Source: an uncultured Pseudomonas sp.
GTDB lineage: Bacteria > Pseudomonadota > Gammaproteobacteria > Pseudomonadales > Pseudomonadaceae
Assembly (NCBI RefSeq): GCF_943846705.1
Contig: NZ_OX044366.1
Location: 372,001 to 436,000 of the forward strand
Length of the DNA stretch: 64,000 nt
Direction: 5' to 3'
A program made the translations under genes and the position numbers. Of the stretch, positions 16,183-25,000 are shown one piece after another (position 1 is the stretch's first letter; each line of letters begins with the position of its first letter). The notes beneath the pieces were generated by a model, which saw only the letters and a program-made list of their open reading frames with translations, was not told the DNA's origin and ran no database searches.

Positions 16183-17012
16183 ACCGCGTTCAGCGCGACC
16201 CGGCCGCCCTGCCTCGCCTGCTACTCAGCCTGCTGGCGCTGGCCTTGTTGTGGCCCGGCATTCAGCTCAGCGAGCTGGACCTCGGTGTGCTGTTGCACGC
16301 CGACAGCCAAAGCGAGATGGGCCGTTTCGTCGCCGGCTTCTGGCCGCCGGCGCATGACGCCGAGTTTCTCGACCTGTTGCTGCAAGCCACCTTGCAAACG
16401 CTGGCCATCGCCACCGCCGGCATGGCCCTGGCGCTGCTGTTGGCGATTCCGGCTAGCCTGCTGGCCAGTCGCGCGCTGTCGCTGTCGGCGGCCTCCCGTG
16501 ACGGCCGGCCTAAAACGTTGGCGCAGCTACTGCGCTGGCCGGTACGCGGGCTGCTGATCTTCCTGCGTAGCGTGCCGGAAATCGTCTGGGCGCTATTGTT
16601 CGTGCGCGCCGTCGGCCTCGGCCCCACCGCCGGGGTGCTGGCCATCGCCATCACCTACAGCGGCATGCTCGGCAAGGTCTATGCGGAAATTTACGAGTCG
16701 GTCGATCAACGCCCCATGCACGCCTTGCTGCAATCCGGCAGCGGCCGACTGGCGGCGTTCGTCTACGGCATCCTGCCGAATGCCGCGGCGGAACTGACCT
16801 CCTACACGGTATACCGCTGGGAATGTGCGATCCGCGCCTCGGTGGTGATGGGCTTTGTCGGCGCCGGCGGCCTTGGCCAGCAGATCGACCTGTCGCTGCG
16901 CATGTTCGCTGGCGGCGAGGTGGCCAGCATGCTGCTGACCTTCCTGTTGCTGGTGCTGCTGGCCGACCAACTCAGCCGCTTACTGCGCCGGAGGTTGGCA
17001 TGCACCGGCTGA
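16176..17012 (+). CDS. ABC transporter permease 1 (PhnE-like)
   Basis: A 278-aa inner-membrane permease of the PhnE type, with a hydrophobic start (about residues 8-28) and several later membrane spans. The ATPase-docking EAA-type loop is around Ser-Val-Asp-Gln-Arg-Pro-Met-His-Ala-Leu-Leu-Gln-Ser-Gly near residue 180. It overlaps the ATPase gene by 7 bases and the second permease gene by 13 bases. Having two different permease genes suggests a heterodimeric channel. Confidence 0.8.
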   Translation: MLNRVQRDPAALPRLLLSLLALALLWPGIQLSELDLGVLLHADSQSEMGRFVAGFWPPAHDAEFLDLLLQATLQTLAIATAGMALALLLAIPASLLASRALSLSAASRDGRPKTLAQLLRWPVRGLLIFLRSVPEIVWALLFVRAVGLGPTAGVLAIAITYSGMLGKVYAEIYESVDQRPMHALLQSGSGRLAAFVYGILPNAAAELTSYTVYRWECAIRASVVMGFVGAGGLGQQIDLSLRMFAGGEVASMLLTFLLLVLLADQLSRLLRRRLACTG

Positions 17013-17767
17013 TCAACCTGCTGTTATTAGTGATCATCGGCGTGGCGGTGTACGCCTCGTTCGTCTACCTGGGCATCGACCTCGGCACGCTGATCGGTGG
17101 CGACAACCTGGCGCAGATGGCCGGCTACGTGCAGCGTTTCCTGACGCCCGACCTGAGCACGGACCACCTACAAACCATCGGCCATGGCGCGCTGGAAACC
17201 TTGGCCATGTCAGCCATCGGCACCTTACTGGCAGCGGTGTTTGGCGTGCTCCTGGCGTTACCCGCAGCGGGACGTTTCGGCTGGCCGCTGCAGAGCGCGG
17301 CCCGCTTGCTGCTGAACGCCCTGCGGGCAATTCCCGAGCTGGTCTGGGCGGCCTTAATGGTATTGGCCGCCGGCCTCGGCCCGAATGCCGGCACCCTGGC
17401 CCTGGCTCTGCACACCGCCGGGGTACTTGGCCGCTTGTTTGCCGAAGCCCTGGAAAACACCCCGACCGCACCGGCCGAAGCGATTCGCCTACAAGGCGGC
17501 GGCCAGGTCGCGGCGTTCTGCTACGGCACCCTGCCCAACCTGTGGCCACAGCTGTTGGCTTACTGCTTGTACCGCTGGGAAAACAATATCCGCATGGCCA
17601 GCGTGCTCGGCTTCGTCGGGGCCGGCGGCTTGGGGCAGATGCTCTATGTCAGCCTTAGCCTGTTCCAGGAAGCACAGGCCAGCACGGTCATCCTGGCGAT
17701 GTTGCTGCTGGTGTTCGGCGTCGATGCGCTGAGTGGCTGGAGCCGCCAACGCTGGGTGCGGGTGTAG
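17000..17767 (+). CDS. ABC transporter permease 2 (PhnE-like)
   Basis: A 255-aa permease and second half of the presumed heterodimer. Membrane segments start at about residues 5-25. The coupling loop reads Leu-Glu-Asn-Thr-Pro-Thr-Ala-Pro-Ala-Glu-Ala-Ile-Arg-Leu-Gln-Gly near residue 155. GGAGG at about 16990 serves ATG 17000; a longer in-frame start at 16823 inside permease 1 was rejected because its 59 extra residues are an out-of-frame shadow of that gene. It is the last gene of the importer operon. Confidence 0.8.
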   Translation: MHRLINLLLLVIIGVAVYASFVYLGIDLGTLIGGDNLAQMAGYVQRFLTPDLSTDHLQTIGHGALETLAMSAIGTLLAAVFGVLLALPAAGRFGWPLQSAARLLLNALRAIPELVWAALMVLAAGLGPNAGTLALALHTAGVLGRLFAEALENTPTAPAEAIRLQGGGQVAAFCYGTLPNLWPQLLAYCLYRWENNIRMASVLGFVGAGGLGQMLYVSLSLFQEAQASTVILAMLLLVFGVDALSGWSRQRWVRV

Positions 17768-17902
17768 CCGCACGCATCAGGCAGATGCGTCTTGCGCTGA
17801 GCGGTCTCTGCGCCGCTGCAACCAAGCGCAATGGCCACTGTCCAAACCCAACGCGGAACTGCCCCATCCAGCCGCGCTCGTTATTGCTCTAGGGAGACGT
17901 CC

Positions 17903-18523
17903 TTGCCTGCTGTGTTTTTGCGTCACCCTTTGCGCTGGGTCGCCTTATTGGTTGGCGGGATCGGCCTAACCGCCTCGGTTCTCGCCTGCCCCAGCGGGCA
18001 GCAGCAGGTGTGTGCCGTGGTGTGCTTCTGTGCGCCGCTCAGCCAGGCCGACATCGATGGCTTGTACGAAAACGCCACCCAGATAGCCGCTACAGGTCTT
18101 GAGCAAGGCTTGCAGCAAGCGCGTGAGCGCGCGGCAGCCGACGGCACCGAGCCTGTGCCTCTGCATATCCGCGCGCAGCTAGAGGCCTATTTCGATATAG
18201 CGGTGCTCGACTCGGCGCGCTTTAAGGTCGGTGGCGGCGAGGCGCTGAACGCCGGCAATGCCTTGCTGCAAAACCCCGACGTGCTGGCGGTGACGCTGAT
18301 CGACATCATCGTTTTCCGTAACGCTGAGGACGCGCAGCAAAATGTCGCGCTCTGGGCCCATGAGTTGCTGCATGTGCAGCAATACCAGCAATGGGGCGTG
18401 CGCGAATTTACCCGCCGCTACACCCGCGACCACGACGCCATCGAAGCGCCCGCTTACAAACTGCAGATTGAGGTCGCTCGGGCACTGCGCAATCAGTTGA
18501 GCCTGAGCGAGACGGTGCCCTAA
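17903..18523 (+). CDS. secreted or membrane-anchored HELLH-motif protein, DUF4157-like
   Basis: The likely start is TTG 17903, five bases after AGGGAGA (206 aa); an in-frame ATG at 17831 has no ribosome site. A hydrophobic segment near residues 9-28 ending in Val-Leu-Ala-Cys looks like an export signal, possibly a lipoprotein. The core carries His-Glu-Leu-Leu-His followed by Val-Gln-Gln-Tyr, the zincin-like motif of the DUF4157/eCIS-core family. Whether it is an active metallopeptidase is unknown; many DUF4157 proteins are not. It lies 135 bases after the importer operon and probably has its own promoter. Confidence 0.6.
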   Translation: MPAVFLRHPLRWVALLVGGIGLTASVLACPSGQQQVCAVVCFCAPLSQADIDGLYENATQIAATGLEQGLQQARERAAADGTEPVPLHIRAQLEAYFDIAVLDSARFKVGGGEALNAGNALLQNPDVLAVTLIDIIVFRNAEDAQQNVALWAHELLHVQQYQQWGVREFTRRYTRDHDAIEAPAYKLQIEVARALRNQLSLSETVP

Positions 18524-18586
18524 CCGACGCCTGAACATCGGGAGAGGCCGCCGAAGCAACCTGCCGCCCTTGCTGTTCGCCTTCTC

Positions 18587-19534
18587 TTAGCGAGCCAGCC
18601 ATGCGGCTTGGCGCTGGCGCACGGCGACGTCATGCGCCAGCAGTGCCTCGATAAAGCACTGCGCCGCCAGCGATAAGCGCCGGCCGTGCAGGCGAGCAAC
18701 GCCGAAGCGCCCGCTCAGCCCCGGGGCAAGGCTAGGCAATGCCTGCAAGTCGCCGCGCTGCAGTTCGTCTTCCACCATAAACCACGGCAACAGCGCCAGC
18801 GCCTCACAGCCCAACAGCAGCTGCTTGAGCATGGCCGAGCTGTCGCAGGTGATCGCCAGTTTCCACTGCGCGCGCCAGGTGTTCTGCAACGCACTGGGCA
18901 GGCGCTTGAGCAGTTCCTCGCGAATCGCCTCGGGCAGGTTGGGCCCGGCCAGCGGGTAGCGCAACAGCGCCTCGGTACTGGGCGAGGCCTGCTCAAGCAG
19001 CGGATGACCGGCGCGGCACACGGGCAACGTGTGGTGCTCACCGAGGAGCTGCACGACATAGCTGGGATCGTCTTCAATCTCGTGCAAATCCACCACCATC
19101 AGATCGATTTCGCGACGTTGCAAGCGCGCCGGCAGCTCTTGCCAGGGCGCCAGTATCACCTCCAGATACACCCCTGGATGGGCACGGCTCAAGATGGCCA
19201 GCACCGGGGCGACTAGGGCGGCGCCGGCGAAGGGGCCTACACCTATGCGTAACTCCCCTTGCTGCAAGCCGCGCGCCAATTGCAGGTCATGCTTAAGGTC
19301 CTGGGCATGCAGCAGCAGTTTGCGGGCATGCTGCAACAGCAACTCGCCCATCGCCGTGGGGGTCACTTCACGGTGACTGCGGTCAAACAGTTGCTCGCCA
19401 ACCTGCGCTTCAAGCGCCTGCAAGCTGCGCGATAACGCCGGCTGGGAGAGGTGAAGCGCCTCGGCAGCACGGGCAAAGTTGCCATGTTCGGCGAGAGCAA
19501 GGGCATGACGCAGGTGACGGAGCTCTATATTCAT
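18587..19534 (-). CDS. LysR-family regulator, probable activator of the sulfatase gene
   Basis: A 315-aa LysR protein. The winged helix-turn-helix lies at residues about 1-60 (Asn-Phe-Ala-Arg-Ala-Ala-Glu-Ala-Leu-His-Leu-Ser-Gln-Pro-Ala-Leu-Ser-Arg). A periplasmic-binding-like effector domain follows from about residue 90. It is divergent from the alkylsulfatase gene across a 92-base gap. In P. aeruginosa a LysR named SdsB1 controls sdsA1 from the same arrangement, so control of 19627-21594 is likely (inference from position). Confidence 0.82.
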   Translation of the reverse strand: MNIELRHLRHALALAEHGNFARAAEALHLSQPALSRSLQALEAQVGEQLFDRSHREVTPTAMGELLLQHARKLLLHAQDLKHDLQLARGLQQGELRIGVGPFAGAALVAPVLAILSRAHPGVYLEVILAPWQELPARLQRREIDLMVVDLHEIEDDPSYVVQLLGEHHTLPVCRAGHPLLEQASPSTEALLRYPLAGPNLPEAIREELLKRLPSALQNTWRAQWKLAITCDSSAMLKQLLLGCEALALLPWFMVEDELQRGDLQALPSLAPGLSGRFGVARLHGRRLSLAAQCFIEALLAHDVAVRQRQAAWLAR

Positions 19535-19626
19535 GTCTTACACGCATTGAAAAGATGCTTTAGCTGCATTGGACGCATGGTATCCCGCACCCCATGCTCT
19601 GACCAGTCAACCCGTGGAGTAAGCCA

Positions 19627-21594
19627 ATGAATCTGCCCTTGCGCTGGTTATTACCCAGCACCCTGTTGTTTCTCAGCGCCTGCAGCGACAGCTCCGCGCC
19701 CAGCACCAGCGCCGCCACGCCAAGCACGCAAGCCGCCCAGGCTGAGGTGCTGCAGCAATACGACTTGAGCCACACCGAGGGCTTGGCCCAGGCACGGCGC
19801 GGCCTGATTGCCGCACCGCAGGGCCAGGTGCGCGATGCCGAGGGCCAACTGATCTGGGACTTCGACAGCTTCGCGTTTATCCATGACGAAGCGCCTGCCA
19901 CCGTCAACCCGAGCCTGTGGCGACAGGCGCTGCTGAATAACCAGATTGGTCTGTTCAAAGTCAGCGAGAAAATCTATCAACTGCGCGGCTTTGACCTGGC
20001 CAACATGACCCTGATCGAGGGCGACAGCGGCTGGATTGTCATCGACCCGCTGACCAGCCGGGAAACTGCCGCCTTCGCCATGGACTTCGTCGCACAACAT
20101 CTGGGCCAGCGCCCGGTGAGCGCGATGATCTTCAGCCATAGCCATGTCGATCACTTTGGCGGTGCCCTCGGTGTGCTCACTGCCGAAGACGCCAAGGCTC
20201 GACAGGTACCGGTGATCGCCCCGGCCGGGTTTATGCAGGAGGCCACCAGCGAAAACCTGATGATGGGCGTTGCCATGACCCGCCGCGCCACCTTTATGTA
20301 CGGCAAACGCCTGCCACGTACCGCCGAGGGCATGGTCGACAACGGCTTGGGCAAGGCGGTGGCGTTTGGTCACATGGGCATTCTGCCGCCGACCCAACTG
20401 ATCAGCGCCAGCGAACAGACGCTGGACGTCGATGGCGTACGCTTTGTTTTCTACAACACGCCCGGAGCCGAGGCCCCGGCGGAGATGACTTTCAGCCTGC
20501 CAGAGCTAAACGCCTTTGGCGGCGCTGAGCTGCTCTCACAAACCCTGCACAACCTCTACACCCTGCGTGGCGCCAAGGTGCGCGATGCCCTGCAGTGGGC
20601 CAACTACATCGACGCCAGCCGTGCCCACGCCGCCGAGGCCCAGGTGCTGTTCAACCAACACCACTGGCCGGTGTGGGGGCAAACCAACATCCAGGCGTTT
20701 CTCACCGCGCAGCGTGATGTCTACCGCTACCTGCACGACCAAACCGTACGACTGATGAATGCCGGACTCACCGCGCCGGAGATCGCCGAGCAGTTGCGGC
20801 TGCCGCCAAGCCTCGACCAACACCTGCACGTACATGGCTACTACGGCACGCTCAAGCACAACGTGCGCGGCATTTATCAGTTCTATCTGGGCTGGTATGA
20901 CGCCAACCCCGCCAACCTCGACCCACTCCCACCGGTGGACGCGGCCGCCAAGTACGTGGCCCTCGCCGGGGGCCGCGAGCAATTGCTGGCGAGTGCCGAA
21001 CAGGCCTATGCCGAGGGTGACTATCGCTGGGCGGCCGAGCTGGGCAAGCACCTGCTGTATGCCGACCCTGAGCATGCGGCGGCGCGCGACCTGCAAGCCC
21101 GCAGCTTCGAGCAACTGGGTTATCAAGCCGAGTCTGCGGCGTGGCGGAACGTCTACCTGAGCGGTGCCTATGAGCTGCGCCACGGCCTGCCGCAAGACGG
21201 CTTCACCTCGGCGATGATGCTCGACATGCTCAAGCACACGGAGCCCGAGCGCTTTCTGGAAGTGATGGCCAGCAAACTGGACGGCATCGCAGCGGCCGAC
21301 AGTGCGCTGCGGATCAATCTCAATTTCACCGACAGCGGCGTGCGCTATCACCTGTGGATCGAAAACGCCGTATTGCACCACCGTCGCGTGGCGGCAGACG
21401 ACGTTGCTGAGGCCGACGCCAGCCTCAATCTGAGCCAGGACTTCTTCCTGCAAATGATCACCGGCCAGGCCGGTGTCGCGGCCCTGTTCAGCTCCGACCA
21501 GGTGTCGATCGACGGCAGTGCACTGGCGCTGGGGCGCTTCTTTAGCCTGCTGGATAAGCCGGACGGACGCTTCCCTATCGTCACCCGCCAGTAA
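19627..21594 (+). CDS. sdsA: SdsA-type alkylsulfatase (metallo-beta-lactamase fold) with a lipoprotein signal
   Basis: Hydrolyses primary alkyl sulfates such as dodecyl sulfate to alcohol and sulfate. The zinc motif is H171-x-H173-x-D175-H176 (Phe-Ser-His-Ser-His-Val-Asp-His-Phe-Gly-Gly). The dimerisation region and a C-terminal SCP2-like lipid-binding domain (about residues 525-655) follow, as in SdsA1. The 655-aa length is normal. The N terminus has a hydrophobic stretch ending Leu-Ser-Ala-Cys (C19), which is a lipobox with Ser at +2, so the enzyme may be an outer-membrane lipoprotein rather than a free secreted enzyme. A LysR gene is divergent. Confidence 0.87.
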   Translation: MNLPLRWLLPSTLLFLSACSDSSAPSTSAATPSTQAAQAEVLQQYDLSHTEGLAQARRGLIAAPQGQVRDAEGQLIWDFDSFAFIHDEAPATVNPSLWRQALLNNQIGLFKVSEKIYQLRGFDLANMTLIEGDSGWIVIDPLTSRETAAFAMDFVAQHLGQRPVSAMIFSHSHVDHFGGALGVLTAEDAKARQVPVIAPAGFMQEATSENLMMGVAMTRRATFMYGKRLPRTAEGMVDNGLGKAVAFGHMGILPPTQLISASEQTLDVDGVRFVFYNTPGAEAPAEMTFSLPELNAFGGAELLSQTLHNLYTLRGAKVRDALQWANYIDASRAHAAEAQVLFNQHHWPVWGQTNIQAFLTAQRDVYRYLHDQTVRLMNAGLTAPEIAEQLRLPPSLDQHLHVHGYYGTLKHNVRGIYQFYLGWYDANPANLDPLPPVDAAAKYVALAGGREQLLASAEQAYAEGDYRWAAELGKHLLYADPEHAAARDLQARSFEQLGYQAESAAWRNVYLSGAYELRHGLPQDGFTSAMMLDMLKHTEPERFLEVMASKLDGIAAADSALRINLNFTDSGVRYHLWIENAVLHHRRVAADDVAEADASLNLSQDFFLQMITGQAGVAALFSSDQVSIDGSALALGRFFSLLDKPDGRFPIVTRQ

Positions 21595-21807
21595 GCACTC
21601 GCGGCTTGCCCGTCAAATGTGCCTGCAGCGCAGCCAAAACCGCTGCGCTGTTTGGCCTGTACGACAGACCATTGGGCGGCACCTGCTGCAATACCTGCCT
21701 GTGACGCCCAGGCGAATATGCGTCGTGCACAACTGCAGACGCTGACGATGGGTATCGCCGAAAATCAGTGGACAGGTGGTTTAAGAGAAAGCGCCAGGCG
21801 ATCGATT

Positions 21808-21832
21808 GGAGCGGCGCAGGTAGCGCCGCTCC
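21808..21832. repeat. perfect hairpin in the sdsA-putA gap
   Basis: 10-bp stem (21808-21817 with 21823-21832), loop AGGTA. No T-run follows on either strand. It may be a REP-like element. Confidence 0.4.
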
Positions 21833-22016
21833 AGCACCAGCCGGGTAGGCCGGTGCATCGCATCGAAATGCCAGAGGGGAAGAAACGCCTCGTACCGGCG
21901 GGTAGCCCCCGTTACCGGGTGTACGAAGGGCGCTGCGTAACGGCAGGTGCCGCGTGCAGCATCAGGTGCTTGGGCAAAGTACCTGGGGGTGGCGGTAAGC
22001 CGGTGTTGCGTGCAAC

Positions 22017-22038
22017 CCCGGCAGGCAAACCTGCCGGG
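22017..22038 (-). terminator. probable putA terminator hairpin
   Basis: A 9-bp GC-rich perfect stem (22017-22025 with 22030-22038) with loop CAAA lies about 60 bases past the putA stop. The T content after it on the minus strand is poor. Confidence 0.45.
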
Positions 22039-22096
22039 TGTCATGCTCGGTGCGCTGAGTAGCGGACAACGGCCCGGCACTTAGCGCGGCAGCGGC

Positions 22097-25000
22097 TTAA
22101 CCGATGGTCATCAGGCTGGCGTTACCGCCGGCCGCTGCGGTGTTGATGCTCAACGCGTGCTCGATCAACAGGCGCTCCAGTGGGATGTCAGTCTCACCTT
22201 TGTTCAAGCCATGCACACCGATGATCGCGCCAGGGCGCTGGGCCGCCAATTGGCTGACCTCACGCAACTGATCGGAGTCACCGTGGTGCAGGATCGCATC
22301 GAAACCGACCTCACTGCTGCTCCATTGGCTGAGCAGGGTAATGCGCTGCTGCACCAGCTTGGGCAGTGCCGCCAAGAGCGCCTGGGTCAGCTCGCTTTCC
22401 TGCCACAGCACCTGGCAACCCACGGCCAACGCCGCCGCCAGCTGTACCAGCAAATCGCCACGTTCATCGGCCAGGCACAGTACATGCTCACGCGGCAGCA
22501 GGCTGTAGCTGTTGCGCTCACCGGTCGGGCCAGCCAACTGCTGCACCGTGCCGCTTTGCGCCAGTTCTACATACTGCGTGCTCAAGGCAGACAGGCTCGG
22601 CTCATGCTCAGCCGCCCACTCCTGCAGCGCCTGGATGACTTTGGCCTGCGCCGCTGGACGCTGGATTTCACCCTCTTCCTGCTGCAGCTGCTTGGCCACC
22701 GCATCATGCGGGCGGGTGGCCAGCAAACGGTACATGTACAGCGGGCCACCGGCTTTCGGGCCGGTGCCGGAGAGGCCTTCACCACCGAACGGCTGCACGC
22801 CCACGACGGCACCGACCATGTTGCGGTTGACGTAGAGGTTGCCGACCTTGGCGCTGCCCACCACCTGAGCGATGGTTTCATCGATGCGCGTGTGCACACC
22901 CAGGGTCAGGCCATAGCCGCTGTCGTTGATCTGCTGCAGCAACTTGCCGAGGTCTGCGCGGGCATAACGCACCACGTGCAGCACCGGGCCGAAGATTTCA
23001 CGGGTCATTTCATCGAAGCTGTCCAGTTCGATCAGCGTCGGCGTGACGAAGGTACCGCGGCTCAGGTCATCGCCATTGCTGCGCGCTGCCTGGAAAATCT
23101 TGCGGCCCTTGTCGCGCATTTTCGCGACGTGCTGATCGATATTGGCCTTAGCTTCGGCGTCGATTACCGGGCCGATATCCGTGCTCAAGCGCTCCGGGTT
23201 GCCGAGGCTGTATTCGGCCATGGCACCTTTGAGCATGTTGATCACGCGATCGGCCACATCTTCCTGCACACACAGCACACGCAGAGCCGAGCAACGCTGA
23301 CCGGCGCTGTCGAAGGCCGAGGCCACGACATCAACCACCACCTGCTCGGTGAGTGCCGAGGAGTCGACGATCATGCTGTTGAGGCCGCCGGTTTCAGCGA
23401 TCAACGGCAGGGTACGACCATGCGCATCCAGGCGACCGGCCAGGTTGCGCTGGATAATCCCGGCCACTTCGGTGGAGCCAGTGAACATCACGCCGCGCAC
23501 CCGCTCGTTGCCGATCAGGCCGGCACCCACGGTTTCGCCACGGCCCGGCAGCAGCTGCACGGCACCGGCCGGCACGCCGGCTTCCAGCAGAATGCGTACC
23601 GCCTGGGCAGCGATCAGCGGGGTTTGTTCGGCCGGTTTGGCCAGCACAGTGTTACCAGCTGCCAGAGCCGCAGCCACCTGGCCACTGAAGATGGCCAGCG
23701 GGAAGTTCCACGGGCTGATGCACACCACCGGACCCAGCGGGCGATGGCTGTCATTGCTGAAGTGGTTACGTGCCTGCGCCGCGTAGTAACGCAGGAAGTC
23801 CACGGCCTCGCGCACTTCGGCAATGGCGTTGGCAAAGGTTTTACCCGACTCGCGCACCAGCAAGCCCATCAGCTGTTGGGTTTCCGCCTCCATCTGATCC
23901 GCCGCGCGGTCGAGCACTGCGGCGCGCTCACCTGGCAGGGTCGACTGCCAGATCTGCCCACTGGACACCGCGCAGAGCACGGCATTTTGCACATCCTGCA
24001 CGCTGGCCTCATGCACATGGCCGACGATGTCACGATGGTCCGATGGGTTGCGCACCGGCTGCGCCTCGCCCAGCTCTGGCGTGTCACACCCAAGCAGCGG
24101 CATGGCCTTGTAAGCGTTGTTAGTGCTGCTCAGCAGCGCCGAAGACAGCGACCCCAGGCGATGTTCGTTGGCCAGGTCGATGCCTTCTGAGTTTTTCCGG
24201 GCAGCACCATACAGGGCGCACGGTAGCGCGATTCGCGGGTGCGGCAGGCCAAGCCCACCTTCCTGCGCGGCCATTTGCTCGATTTGCTGCACCGGGTCGA
24301 GCACCAGTTCTTTAATCGAGATGCTGTGGTCGGCAATGCGGTTAACAAACGAGGTGTTCGCGCCGTTCTCCAGCAGGCGACGCACCAGATAAGCCAGCAA
24401 GGTTTCATGGCTGCCGACCGGCGCATATATACGGCACGGACGGTTCAGCTTGCCGTCGGCGATTTTGCCCACGACCTGCTCGTACAGCGGCTCACCCATG
24501 CCGTGCAGGCATTGGAATTCGTACTGACCGGGGTAGTAGTTCTGCCCGGCCAGCTGATAGATCGCCGACAACGAGTGAGCGTTGTGCGTGGCGAACTGCG
24601 GGTAGATGGCTTCCGGCACGGCCAGCAGCTTGCGCGCACAGGCAATGTAGGAGACGTCGGTGTACGGCTTGCGGGTGTACACCGGATAGCCTTCCAGACC
24701 TTCGACCTGGGCGCGCTTGATTTCGCTGTCCCAGTACGCGCCTTTTACCAGACGGATCATCAGGCGGTGACGGCTGCGCTTGGCCAGGTCGATGACATAG
24801 TCGATCACGTACGGGCAGCGTTTCTGGTAAGCCTGGATGACAAAACCGATGCCGTTCCAACCGGTCAGGGCCGGGTCGAAGCACAGGCGCTCCAGCAGGT
24901 CGAGGGAGATTTCCAGACGATCGGCTTCTTCGGCGTCGATGTTCAGGCCGATGTCGTACTGCTTGGCCAGCTTGGTCAAGCTGAGCAGGATCGGGTACAG

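Larger units (their letters stand above)
21595..22096. other. 502-base gap after the sulfatase and putA genes
   Basis: I see no convincing gene. Open frames on both strands (for example 21781-22080 minus) lack ribosome sites and recognisable motifs. The gap contains two perfect hairpins, listed separately, and GC-rich sequence; it lies between two converging genes. Confidence 0.5.

Noticed and set aside
21781..22080. Minus-strand 99-codon frame in the sdsA-putA gap
   Set aside because: No ribosome site or recognised motif, and it overlaps hairpins. I cannot exclude a small gene, but cannot support one.
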